From contig CAUJIY010000165.1 in assembly GCA_963205295.1 (NCBI GenBank), positions 17,820 to 81,819 of the forward strand: a stretch of DNA of 64,000 bases. The letters are read 5' to 3'. Source of the stretch: Pseudomonadota bacterium (GTDB taxonomy: Bacteria > Pseudomonadota > Gammaproteobacteria > Steroidobacterales > GCA-2729495). The translations under genes and the position numbers were made by a program. Position 1 is the first letter of the stretch, and each line of letters starts with the position of its first letter. This document shows positions 25,690 to 33,913 of the stretch, in pieces. The notes under the pieces are model-generated. The model was not told the DNA's origin. It made no database searches and saw nothing but the letters and a program-made list of their open reading frames with translations.

Positions 25690-25740
25690 GCGGCGGCAGC
25701 AGCGTCCGCAGCACTGCATTTGACGGAGCACGTCCAAGGT

Positions 25741-26505
25741 ATGGCCTCCTGGATGCCCGCCTGGTTGCACAGGCTCGCTTCACCGCCGCATTTCTTCGGA
25801 GTCGCGGGCCGGCTGCGCCGCTGGCTCATGTGGCCGGCGCTCGTCTGCCTCGCGCTGGGCGCCTGGGGTGGGCTGGTGGTGGCGCCCGCTGACTACCAGC
25901 AGGGCGATGCCTTTCGCATCATCTATGTGCACGTACCTAGTGCGTACCTGTCGATGATGGTGTACATGGTGATGGCGACCGGGGCGGCCATCGGCCTGGT
26001 CTGGCGCATGAAACTTGCCCACGCGGTTGCAGCGGCGGCAGCGCCCGTCGGCGCCTCGTTCACGTTCCTGGCCCTGGTCACCGGCGCGGTGTGGGGCCAG
26101 CCGATGTGGGGCACGTGGTGGGTCTGGGACGCGCGGCTGACCTCGGAGCTGATCCTGCTGTTCATCTACTTCGGTTACATGCTCCTGCGCGATGCATTCG
26201 ACGATGTCGCCAGGGCGGATCGTGCGAGTGCCGTATTCGCGATCGTCGGTGTGATCAACGTACCGATCATCCACTACTCGGTGATCTGGTGGAACACACT
26301 GCACCAGGGCCCGACGATCTCCAAGTTCGACAACCCCTCGATCACCGCCGACATGCTCTGGCCGCTGCTGCTGATGATCCTCGGCTTCACGCTGTTCGCC
26401 TTCGCCGTTCTGACCGAACGGGTGCAGGCCGAAGTGCTGGAGCGCGAGCAGCAGGCACGCTGGGCCCAGGAACTTGTCGGCGGGGTCGCCGGTCCGGGAT
26501 CATGA
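25741..26505 (+). CDS. ccmC: Heme-handling protein CcmC
   Basis: Integral membrane protein that loads heme onto CcmE in the periplasm, 254 residues. The tryptophan-rich WWD motif (WGTWWVWDARLTSELILL) and flanking histidines in IIYVHVPSAY and NVPIIHYSVIWWNTLHQG are present, which coordinate heme. I chose ATG 25741 (AAGG just upstream) over a TTG at 25720; the chosen start agrees with family length. It overlaps ccmD by 4 bases (ATGA). Confidence 0.95.
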   Translation: MASWMPAWLHRLASPPHFFGVAGRLRRWLMWPALVCLALGAWGGLVVAPADYQQGDAFRIIYVHVPSAYLSMMVYMVMATGAAIGLVWRMKLAHAVAAAAAPVGASFTFLALVTGAVWGQPMWGTWWVWDARLTSELILLFIYFGYMLLRDAFDDVARADRASAVFAIVGVINVPIIHYSVIWWNTLHQGPTISKFDNPSITADMLWPLLLMILGFTLFAFAVLTERVQAEVLEREQQARWAQELVGGVAGPGS

Positions 26506-26678
26506 CGATGACCGATTTTCTCGACATGGGTGGCTATGCGCTCTGGGTCTGGAGCGCCTATGGCCTGACGGTGCTGGTGATGCTCGCCAACGTGATCCTC
26601 GCCCGCAGCCGCCTGCGCCGATCGACGGCACGGCTGCGCGCCCGGGCAGGCCGACTGGCAAGGAGTGCGACGCGATGA
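26502..26678 (+). CDS. ccmD: Heme exporter protein CcmD
   Basis: A 58-residue protein with one membrane helix (about 12-33) and a very basic C-terminal tail. FLDMGGYALWVWSAYG is the hallmark of CcmD, which stabilises the CcmABC-CcmE complex. It starts inside the ccmC stop (ATGA) and its own stop overlaps ccmE, whose AAGGAG ribosome site lies within this gene at 26660-26665. Confidence 0.93.
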   Translation: MTMTDFLDMGGYALWVWSAYGLTVLVMLANVILARSRLRRSTARLRARAGRLARSATR

Positions 26679-27130
26679 CAGCGCGACAGCAACGGATGAT
26701 GGTCGTCGGCCTGGTGCTCGCCGGGGTTGCTGCGGCAGCGATCCTCGGGCTGCGGGCCTTCGACGAGAACATGCTCTATTTCTACAGCCCGAGCCAGATC
26801 GCTGCGGGCGAAGCGCCGACAGGACGCAAGATCCGCCTCGGCGGACTCGTCACCCACGGCAGCGTTACCCGGACCCCCGGTGAACTGGCCGTGCATTTCA
26901 CGGTGACCGACAACCGGGAGAGCATGGCCGTCACCTATGCGGGTGTACTGCCGGACCTGTTCCGCGAAGGGCAGGGGGTCATCGCGCACGGTATCGTCGG
27001 GCCGGACAGAACCTTTGTCGCCGACGAGGTGCTCGCCAAGCACGACGAGAATTACATGCCGCCCGAGGTCGCCGACTCGCTCCAGGCCCAGGGCCATCCG
27101 GGCGGCGCGGCGCCGGCGGGCATGCCCTGA
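26675..27130 (+). CDS. ccmE: Cytochrome c maturation heme chaperone CcmE
   Basis: Periplasmic heme chaperone tethered by an N-terminal helix (about 8-26), 151 residues. Heme is held covalently by His123 in LAKHDENYMPPEV, with Tyr127 nearby. FYSPSQI and VTYAGVLPDLFREGQGV are family blocks of the OB-fold. ATG 26675 has a strong AAGGAG 9 bases upstream and overlaps the ccmD stop. The C-terminal tail is Gly/Ala/Pro-rich and probably disordered. Confidence 0.96.
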   Translation: MTARQQRMMVVGLVLAGVAAAAILGLRAFDENMLYFYSPSQIAAGEAPTGRKIRLGGLVTHGSVTRTPGELAVHFTVTDNRESMAVTYAGVLPDLFREGQGVIAHGIVGPDRTFVADEVLAKHDENYMPPEVADSLQAQGHPGGAAPAGMP

Positions 27131-27140
27131 GGGCTGCACC

Positions 27141-29096
27141 ATGACCCCTGAATTCGGCCAGTTGTGCCTGGTCCTGGCGCTGTGCCTGGCAGTCGTGCAG
27201 GCGGTGTTCCCGCTCGCCGGTGCCCAGACAGGGCGCAACGCGTGGATGGCGGTGGCCGTGCCCGCGGCCGCCGGCCAGGCGGTGTTTGCCCTCGGGGCGT
27301 TCGCCGCGCTCGCCTGGTCGTTCCTCACCAGCGATTTCACGGTCGCCTACGTAGCCACGCACTCGAACACGGCGCTGCCGGCGTTCTATCGCTTTGCCGC
27401 CGTATGGGGCGGGCACGAAGGCTCGCTGCTGCTCTGGATCGTGCTGCTGTCGCTGTGGACGGCCGCAGTCGCGGCCTTCAGCCGCGGCCTGCCGCGTGAG
27501 TTCTCGGCGCGGGTGATCGGCGTCATCGGCTGCGTCAGTGCGGGTTTCATCCTCTTCGTGCTGCTGACTTCCAATCCGTTCCTGCGCCTGTGGCCGGCTC
27601 CGCTCGATGGCAACGACCTCAATCCGCTGCTGCAGGATCCGGCGATGGCCTTGCATCCGCCGCTACTCTACACCGGCTACGTCGGCTTCTCGGTGGCCTT
27701 CGCTTTCGCGGTCGCCGCCATGCTTGCCGGGCGCATCGACCAGCAATGGGCCCGCTGGGCACGCCCGTGGACGACCGCAGCCTGGGCGTTCCTGACACTG
27801 GGAATCGCGCTCGGCAGCTGGTGGGCCTATTACGAGCTCGGCTGGGGCGGCTGGTGGTTCTGGGATCCGGTGGAAAACGCGTCGTTCATGCCGTGGCTGG
27901 TCGGCACCGCCCTCATCCATTCGCTCGCGGTGACGGAGAAGCGCGGCCTGTTCAAGAGCTCGACGCTGCTGCTGGCGATCGGCGCGTTCTCGCTGAGCCT
28001 GCTCGGCACCTTCCTGGTGCGCTCGGGCGTGCTGGTCTCGGTGCACGCCTTTGCCTCCGATCCGGCGCGCGGCCTGTTCATCCTCGGTTACCTGGCGACG
28101 GTGATCGGGGCAGCGCTCGTGCTCTACGCCTGGCGCGCGCCGCGGCTCGATCGTGCCATCGGTTTCAAGGCATTTTCGCGCGAGACTTTCCTGCTGGTGA
28201 ACAACCTGCTCCTGTGCATCGCCGCCGGGCTGATCCTGCTCGGTACGCTTTACCCGTTGTTACTCGACGCGTTGAACAAGGGCAAGATCTCGGTCGGTCC
28301 GCCGTACTTCGAATCCGTGTTCCTGATCCCGATGCTGCCGCTGCTATTGGCCGTCGGCGTCGGCATGCATACGGCCTGGCGTGCTGCCGACGCCGGCGTC
28401 GTTGCCCGGCGTCTGCGCTGGCCTGCGCTGGTGGCCGTGCTCGCCGGCATCGGCGTGCCGTGGCTCGTGTACGGCGGCGGTTCGGTCCTGACGGCGGTCG
28501 GCGTGGCGGCGGGTACCTGGCTCGTGCTGACGTCATTGCTCGATCCGGCGCTGCGCCTGGCTGGTGCCGGTGCCCGCCTGACGCGGGGAGCAGTCGGCAT
28601 GCAGGTCGCCCATCTCGGCCTCGGCCTGAGCGTGCTCGGCATCGTCATCACCTCGAGCCACAGCATCGTGACCGACCAGCGCATCGCCCCCGGCGAGACG
28701 CTGCGCCTCGGTGAGTATGCGCTGACGTTTCGCGGCACGACCCACGTCGAGGGCCCGAACTACGTCGCCGAGCGCGGTGAGATGGCACTGACGCGGGCCG
28801 GCCAGACCGTGGCGGTCGTCTACCCCGAGAAACGCACCTACCACGTGCGCCAGTCGCCCATGACCGAAGCGGGCATCGACGCGCGCTGGCACCGCGACCT
28901 GTTCGTTGCGCTCGGCGACGAGCTCGGCGAGGGCGCATGGAGCGTGCGCCTGCAGTACAAGCCGATGGTGCGCTTCATCTGGTTCGGCGCGCTGGTCATG
29001 GCCTGCGGCGGCCTGCTGGCCATCTCGGACAAGCGCTACCGGGCGGCGGTGCGCCAGGGTGCGACCGAACCCGCCGCCACGCGCGCACGGGCCTGA
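27141..29096 (+). CDS. ccmF: Cytochrome c heme lyase subunit CcmF
   Basis: Large polytopic membrane protein (651 residues, more than ten hydrophobic helices) that attaches heme to apocytochrome c together with CcmH and CcmI. The WWD motif lies in GWGGWWFWDPVENASFMPWL, preceded by WGGHEGSLLLW and LQDPAMALHPPLLYTGYVG, where conserved histidines bind heme. The C-terminal periplasmic domain includes PEKRTYHVRQSPMTEAGI. ATG 27141, 10 bases after the ccmE stop, gives the family N-terminus PEFGQLCLVLALCLA. Confidence 0.96.
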   Translation: MTPEFGQLCLVLALCLAVVQAVFPLAGAQTGRNAWMAVAVPAAAGQAVFALGAFAALAWSFLTSDFTVAYVATHSNTALPAFYRFAAVWGGHEGSLLLWIVLLSLWTAAVAAFSRGLPREFSARVIGVIGCVSAGFILFVLLTSNPFLRLWPAPLDGNDLNPLLQDPAMALHPPLLYTGYVGFSVAFAFAVAAMLAGRIDQQWARWARPWTTAAWAFLTLGIALGSWWAYYELGWGGWWFWDPVENASFMPWLVGTALIHSLAVTEKRGLFKSSTLLLAIGAFSLSLLGTFLVRSGVLVSVHAFASDPARGLFILGYLATVIGAALVLYAWRAPRLDRAIGFKAFSRETFLLVNNLLLCIAAGLILLGTLYPLLLDALNKGKISVGPPYFESVFLIPMLPLLLAVGVGMHTAWRAADAGVVARRLRWPALVAVLAGIGVPWLVYGGGSVLTAVGVAAGTWLVLTSLLDPALRLAGAGARLTRGAVGMQVAHLGLGLSVLGIVITSSHSIVTDQRIAPGETLRLGEYALTFRGTTHVEGPNYVAERGEMALTRAGQTVAVVYPEKRTYHVRQSPMTEAGIDARWHRDLFVALGDELGEGAWSVRLQYKPMVRFIWFGALVMACGGLLAISDKRYRAAVRQGATEPAATRARA

Positions 29097-29130
29097 GCGG
29101 CCCGCCCGACACCGTCCGGAATCCCCAGGC

Positions 29131-29667
29131 ATGCTGCGATATCTCCTGCCGATCGTCGCGCTCGCGGCACTCGTCGTGCTGCTTGCCGTCGGTCTGCGCC
29201 GCGACCCCGGTTTTGTGCCATCGCCGCTGATCGGCCGCCAGGCGCCGGCGTTCTCGCTGCCGCGCCTCGACGACCCTTCCCGCCAGCTCGACCTCACCGA
29301 CCTGGCCGGCGACGTGGCGCTGCTCAACGTCTGGGCCACCTGGTGCGGGGGCTGTCGCCAGGAGCATCCTTTCCTGATGCAACTCGCCGCCGGGCGCCAG
29401 ATCCGGATCTTCGGTCTGAACTGGAAGGACGACCCGGTCCTCGCCACCCGCTGGCTCGCCGATCTCGGCAATCCCTACGTGGCCGTTGGCGTCGACCAGG
29501 ACGGTCGTGCGGCGATCGACTGGGGCGTATACGGCGCACCCGAGACCTTCCTCGTCGATGCCACCGGGCGCGTGCTGTACAAGCACATCGCCCCGCTGAC
29601 AGCCGAGGTCTGGGCGGCAGAGTTCGTGCCGCGCATCGCCGCCAGCCGTGCCGGACGCGTGCCATGA
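29131..29667 (+). CDS. ccmG: Thiol:disulfide oxidoreductase CcmG/DsbE
   Basis: Membrane-anchored thioredoxin-like protein (178 residues, N-terminal helix about 4-21) that reduces apocytochrome or CcmH cysteines in the periplasm. The active site is WCGGC (Cys72, Cys75), followed by the family-specific acidic QEHP. NWKDDP and GVYGAPETFLVD with its cis-proline are typical of DsbE. It lies 34 bases after ccmF and overlaps ccmH by 4 bases. Confidence 0.95.
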   Translation: MLRYLLPIVALAALVVLLAVGLRRDPGFVPSPLIGRQAPAFSLPRLDDPSRQLDLTDLAGDVALLNVWATWCGGCRQEHPFLMQLAAGRQIRIFGLNWKDDPVLATRWLADLGNPYVAVGVDQDGRAAIDWGVYGAPETFLVDATGRVLYKHIAPLTAEVWAAEFVPRIAASRAGRVP

Positions 29668-30107
29668 CCCTGCGCCCGCTCCTGCTGGCGTGCCTGCTCG
29701 CCTGCGCGTGGCCTGCCGCCGCCATCGACACCGAACCGCCGTTCGCGGACCAGCAGCGCGAGGCGTTGTATCAGCGGCTCATCCACGAGGTGCGCTGCCT
29801 GGTATGCCAGAACCAGACGGTGGGCGATTCGACGGCACCGCTCGCCGCCGACCTGCGCCGCGAAATCCGCCGCCTGGTCGAGGAGGGCAGGAGCGAGGCC
29901 GAAATCGAGGATTTCCTGCTCACCCGCTACGGCGATTTCGTGCTGTACCGCCCGCGCTTCCGGGCCGGAACGGCCGTGCTGTGGCTGGCGCCTGTCCTGC
30001 TGCTGGCGCTCGCCGGCACGACGCTGGCCGTGGTCATCCGCCGCCGCCGGCGCCTGCCGAGCGACGTCGATGCCGACGAGGGCGCTTCACCCGAGGTGCG
30101 TGGGTGA
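29664..30107 (+). CDS. ccmH: Cytochrome c-type biogenesis protein CcmH
   Basis: A 147-residue protein with a signal peptide (about 1-20), the redox motif RCLVCQNQ (Cys45, Cys48), and a C-terminal membrane helix (about 104-125) followed by basic residues. CcmH holds apocytochrome c cysteines reduced for heme ligation. Here it is the short form, and the TPR part found at the C-terminus of E. coli CcmH is encoded separately by the next gene. Confidence 0.95.
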   Translation: MTLRPLLLACLLACAWPAAAIDTEPPFADQQREALYQRLIHEVRCLVCQNQTVGDSTAPLAADLRREIRRLVEEGRSEAEIEDFLLTRYGDFVLYRPRFRAGTAVLWLAPVLLLALAGTTLAVVIRRRRRLPSDVDADEGASPEVRG

Positions 30108-31111
30108 CACTGGCTGTATTCATCGGCCTCGCCGTCGGCATGACGCTCGCAGCGGTCGCGATTGCCGTCGTGCCACTGCTACGCGGGCGCGGCACCGCGG
30201 CGCCGGTTGCTGCGCTGACCTGCGCGCTCGCCATCCCCGCGGCGGCGGTGCTCCTCTACGTCGCGGCCAGCAATTTTCCGTGGCGTGCCGCCGCAGCGGT
30301 CATCGGCCCGCCCGGGACCGCCGCGGGCACCGAGAACCCGGCGATCCTTGCTCTACGACAACAGGCCGAGGCCGCCACCCCCGGCGACGCCGCGCCCTGG
30401 GCCGCGCTTGCCGACGCCTACCTTGCCGAGGAACGATTCACCGACGCCGTTGCGGCGTATCGTCGCGCGCTGGCAGCGAACGGCAGTGACGATGGGCTGC
30501 GCCTCGCCCTGGCCGAAGCGCTCATCCTCGAGGACGGCAGCGTGGTGCCCGAGGAGGCCAGCCGCCTGCTGGACGACGTGCTGATCAGGGATCCGGCCAA
30601 TCCGAAGGCCCTCTGGTACGGGGCCCTGGCGGCGCTGGCCCACGGCGATACCGCGAGTGCGCGCATGCGTTTTTCGCAACTGCTCGCACTGTCGCCACCG
30701 CCCGAGGTCCGCAGCGTCATCGAACGCCAGCTGTCGACGCTCGGCGACGGTCCGCCCGTGCCCGCGCGTAGCGCCGCCATTGCGGTGCGCGTCAGCATCA
30801 GCACTGCTCTGGCAAACCGCGTGCCGCCCGGTGCCGTGCTGTTTCTCATCGCCCGCACGACCGATGCGCGCGGCCCGCCCGTGGCGGTCATCCGACGCGC
30901 CGCGCCGGTCCTGCCACTCGATCTCGAACTGAGCGACAGCGACCGCATGGCCGCGGGGCCCGGACTGGCCGATCACCAGAGCCTGCAGCTGACTGCGCGC
31001 CTCGACAGCGACGGCGATGCCAGCGCGGCACCCGGCGATGTGTTCGGCGAAGCTACCTGGCAGCCGGCAGCCGGGCGGATCGACCTCGTCATCGACCAGG
31101 TCACGCCGTGA
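30104..31111 (+). CDS. ccmI: TPR protein of cytochrome c biogenesis, CcmI/CycH-like
   Basis: A 335-residue protein with two N-terminal hydrophobic segments (about 1-25 and 33-52). A tetratricopeptide region follows (AAPWAALADAYLAEERFTDAVAAYRRAL, then ALWYGALAALAHGDTASARMRF). A C-terminal periplasmic domain with beta character (AVRVSISTALANRVPPGAVLFLIAR) is typical of CycH. CcmI binds apocytochrome c and presents it to CcmFH. The start is GTG at 30104, overlapping the ccmH stop by 4 bases. Last gene of the ccm run. Confidence 0.9.
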   Translation: MTLAVFIGLAVGMTLAAVAIAVVPLLRGRGTAAPVAALTCALAIPAAAVLLYVAASNFPWRAAAAVIGPPGTAAGTENPAILALRQQAEAATPGDAAPWAALADAYLAEERFTDAVAAYRRALAANGSDDGLRLALAEALILEDGSVVPEEASRLLDDVLIRDPANPKALWYGALAALAHGDTASARMRFSQLLALSPPPEVRSVIERQLSTLGDGPPVPARSAAIAVRVSISTALANRVPPGAVLFLIARTTDARGPPVAVIRRAAPVLPLDLELSDSDRMAAGPGLADHQSLQLTARLDSDGDASAAPGDVFGEATWQPAAGRIDLVIDQVTP

Positions 31112-31172
31112 AGCGTGGACCCGGCGATCGACCACGGATTTTTTCGTGCGCCACGGACCAGCGACGGAGACC

Positions 31173-32846
31173 ATGCAGATGACAGGAACGCGACGCAGAA
31201 TCGGCGAACGTGGCCACGACCTCATCCGCGAACCGCTCCTCAACAAGGGAGCCGCGTTCTCGCCGGAAGAGCGCCATGCGTTCGGTCTGGAAGGGCTGCT
31301 GCCCTGGCGCTCGATACCGATCGAACTGCAGCGCCGGCGCGTGCTCGCCAACCTCGACGTCATCACTGATCCCCTGCAGAAGTATGTCTCGCTGGCAGCG
31401 CTGCAGGATCGCAACGAGTACCTGTATTTCGATGTGTTGATGCACCGCCTCGAGGAACTGCTGCCGATCGTGTACACGCCGACGGTGGGGCTCGCCACAC
31501 AGCGCTTCAGCCACGTCTTCCAGCGTGGCCGCGGCGTGTGGATCACGCCCGACATGCAGGGCCGGGTGGCAACTGTGCTGCGCCAGGCGGCCGGCGGACG
31601 CCAGGTCCGGCTGATCGTCGCCACGGACAACGAGTCCATCCTCGGCATCGGCGACCAGGGCGCCGGTGGCATCGCCATTGCAATCGGCAAGCTGTCGATC
31701 TACACGGCCGCGGCAGGAATCGACCCTGCCATGGTGCTGCCGGTGAGTCTTGACGTCGGTACCGACAACGAGGAACTGCGCACCGATCCGCTGTATCTCG
31801 GCTGGCCGGAACGTCGCCTGCGCGGCGCGGCGTATCAGCAACTGCTCGACGAATTCGTCACCGCGGTCACCGCGGTGTTCCCCGGGGCGCTCGTGCAGTG
31901 GGAAGACCTGCGCAAGGACAACGCCCTGCAGGTCCTCGACCGTTATCGCGAACGGCTGCCGTCGTTCAACGACGACATCCAGGGCACCGGCGCCGTGGCG
32001 CTGGCCGGCATGCTCACCGCCGGACGGATCACCGGCCGTCGTCTCGTCGACGAGCGCGTGGTGATCCTCGGCGGCGGCGCCGCAGGCCTAGGCATCGCGC
32101 GCCAGATCCGTGCCGGCCTGCAGGCCGAAGGCGGTGCCGATGCCGGCGACGTACCGCGTATCGCGGTTCTCGACAGCAAGGGGCTGATCGTCGCCGATGC
32201 AGACATGGACGCCTACAAACGCGAATTGGCCTGGGATCCGCGCACTGCTGCGCGGATCGGCCTCGAGCGCGGCCGGCGCACGCTCGCCGACGTGGTGGCG
32301 GCGTTCCGGCCGACGGTGTTGATCGGGACGTCCGGGCAGCCCGGGGCCTTTTCGCGCGAGATCGTCATGCGCATGGCCGCCGAGGTCCCGCGTCCGGTGA
32401 TCCTGCCGCTCTCGAATCCGACTGCGAACTGCGAAGCCTTGCCGGCCGACCTTTACGCCTGGACGGACGGGCGTGCGCTGGTGGCCACCGGCAGCCCGTT
32501 TCCCGACGTCGAGGTCGCCGGCGTTCGCCGCCGGGTCGGGCAGGGCAACAACGCGTTCATATTCCCCGGAGTCGGTCTGGCGGCCCTGGCCGGCAATCTC
32601 GAGCGGATCGACGATCGGGCCTTCACCACGGCCGCCCGCGCGCTGGCCGCGAGCGTCACCGAGGCGGACCTCGCCAGCGGGCTCCTGTACCCACAGGCGA
32701 ACCGGTTGCGCCTGGCGGCACGCGAGGTCGCCACCGCGGTGCTGCGCGACCTGCTGGGTGACAAGGATGCCGAGGGGATGCCGGTGGCTGAGCGGGTCGC
32801 GGCGACGATGTGGGCGCCTGTGTACCCGACGTTCGAGAGCCGATAA
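31173..32846 (+). CDS. maeA: NAD-dependent malic enzyme
   Basis: Oxidatively decarboxylates malate to pyruvate. The 557-residue protein follows the E. coli MaeA pattern: EPLLNKGAAFSPEER, VYTPTVGLATQRFS with the catalytic tyrosine, DNESILGIGDQGAGGIAI, SFNDDIQGTGAVALAG, the nucleotide motif VILGGGAAGLGIA, and LPLSNPTANCEA. I chose ATG 31173, with GGAG 3 bases upstream. ATG 31179 has better spacing to the same site and would shorten the protein by two residues. It begins 61 bases after ccmI and may be read from the same transcript or its own. Confidence 0.95.
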   Translation: MQMTGTRRRIGERGHDLIREPLLNKGAAFSPEERHAFGLEGLLPWRSIPIELQRRRVLANLDVITDPLQKYVSLAALQDRNEYLYFDVLMHRLEELLPIVYTPTVGLATQRFSHVFQRGRGVWITPDMQGRVATVLRQAAGGRQVRLIVATDNESILGIGDQGAGGIAIAIGKLSIYTAAAGIDPAMVLPVSLDVGTDNEELRTDPLYLGWPERRLRGAAYQQLLDEFVTAVTAVFPGALVQWEDLRKDNALQVLDRYRERLPSFNDDIQGTGAVALAGMLTAGRITGRRLVDERVVILGGGAAGLGIARQIRAGLQAEGGADAGDVPRIAVLDSKGLIVADADMDAYKRELAWDPRTAARIGLERGRRTLADVVAAFRPTVLIGTSGQPGAFSREIVMRMAAEVPRPVILPLSNPTANCEALPADLYAWTDGRALVATGSPFPDVEVAGVRRRVGQGNNAFIFPGVGLAALAGNLERIDDRAFTTAARALAASVTEADLASGLLYPQANRLRLAAREVATAVLRDLLGDKDAEGMPVAERVAATMWAPVYPTFESR

Positions 32847-32893
32847 AGGGCCTTGGGGACAGCGACCGAACGGTATCCAAACATGTGATTTAC

Positions 32894-32909
32894 CATAATA
32901 TACATTATG
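32894..32909. repeat. AT-rich inverted repeat between convergent maeA and glpQ
   Basis: CATAAT and ATTATG form perfect 6-base inverted arms around ATAC, inside an AT-rich patch (32884-32922) unlike the surrounding sequence. It lies in the 109-base gap between the 3' ends of two convergent genes. There is no T-run after a GC-rich stem, so it is not a classic terminator; a protein-binding site is possible. Confidence 0.35.
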
Positions 32910-32955
32910 CGCTATTTGGACTGATCAGGCTGACGGGTTGGCAGCGGCTACCGGC

Positions 32956-33897
32956 TCAGCCCGGGATGTAACGCCCGACCCACCCGGCCACCAGGTCGGG
33001 AAAGTCCGTGAACAGGCCGTCCGCCCGCAGCTGGCCGAGCACGAGGTCGAGCACTTCATCCACGCTATCGCAACCAGCGGGCAGTTCCTCGCGCCGCAAG
33101 GTGTACGGGTGCACGACGAGGCCAGCGGCGTGCGCATCGGCGACGAGCCCCGTGGCAATCGGCCCGCCTGCGCCGCGTCCTGCGCAGATCAGCCGCAACG
33201 ACGGGCCGATGCCCTGCGCGTAGCTGGCAATACCCGCCAGCGCCGCCGCCGACGGCGGTCCACCGGCGCTGTCGAGCAACTGCACCAGCGGCAGCCGGCA
33301 GCCGAGATCGGTACGCAGTCGCTGCAGCTCGGCCGCCTCGAAGCACTGGACGAATACGCGGCCATCGGCCGCGTCATAGCCTGCGTCCGCCAGCGCCTCG
33401 AGCACGCGCGCGCCGAGATCGATGCCATGCCGACGATGCCAGGCCGGATCTTTGACCTCGGGGTACAGGCCGAGCGGCCTGCCCATGGCATCCCCGAGCC
33501 CGCGGATGAATGCCATTTCCTCGGCGAACGTCGGGATGGCAAAGCGGCCTGCACCGTCCGGGAAACGCCCCGGGAAACGTGCGCTGCAGCTGCCCGCCGC
33601 GCGCCGCTCGCCGATGGTGAGCTCACGGATCTCGGCCAGGGTGAAGTCGATGCAGTAGAAACAACCGTCCGCCCGCTGGCGTCCCGGGAACCGGGTCGCC
33701 ACATCGGTCATGGCGTCGAGGACGAGATCGTGGAAAACGATGAGTTCGCCATCGCGCGTAGCGACGACGTCCTGCTCGAGGTAGTCGGCGCCCATGCCGG
33801 CGGCGAGCGCCTTGGCGACCAGCGTGTGTTCGGGCAGATAGCCGCTGGCGCCGCGATGCGCGATGACGACTGGGCGGCCGGGGAGCGTCGCTCGCAT
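32956..33897 (-). CDS. glpQ: Glycerophosphodiester phosphodiesterase, GlpQ-type
   Basis: Hydrolyses glycerophosphodiesters to glycerol 3-phosphate and an alcohol. The motif IAHRGASGYLPEHT (His14, Arg15), YLEQDVVATRDG (Glu41, Asp43) and His57 in VFHD form the catalytic and calcium sites. The rest follows periplasmic E. coli GlpQ closely (GCFYCIDFTLAEIREL, LGLYPEVKDPAWH, LVVHPYTLRRE, GLFTDFPDL). No signal peptide is present with the chosen ATG 33897 (313 residues), nor with the alternative upstream start at 33933. The enzyme is therefore probably cytoplasmic, unlike E. coli GlpQ. It begins 16 bases after the reductase stop. Confidence 0.9.
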   Translation of the reverse strand: MRATLPGRPVVIAHRGASGYLPEHTLVAKALAAGMGADYLEQDVVATRDGELIVFHDLVLDAMTDVATRFPGRQRADGCFYCIDFTLAEIRELTIGERRAAGSCSARFPGRFPDGAGRFAIPTFAEEMAFIRGLGDAMGRPLGLYPEVKDPAWHRRHGIDLGARVLEALADAGYDAADGRVFVQCFEAAELQRLRTDLGCRLPLVQLLDSAGGPPSAAALAGIASYAQGIGPSLRLICAGRGAGGPIATGLVADAHAAGLVVHPYTLRREELPAGCDSVDEVLDLVLGQLRADGLFTDFPDLVAGWVGRYIPG

Positions 33898-33913
33898 GCC
33901 GCCCGTTTCCGGC

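Noticed and set aside
31017..31172. Earlier start for malic enzyme inside ccmI
   Set aside because: The extra residues do not match MaeA and would overlap ccmI extensively; a GGAG site supports a start at 31173 or 31179.
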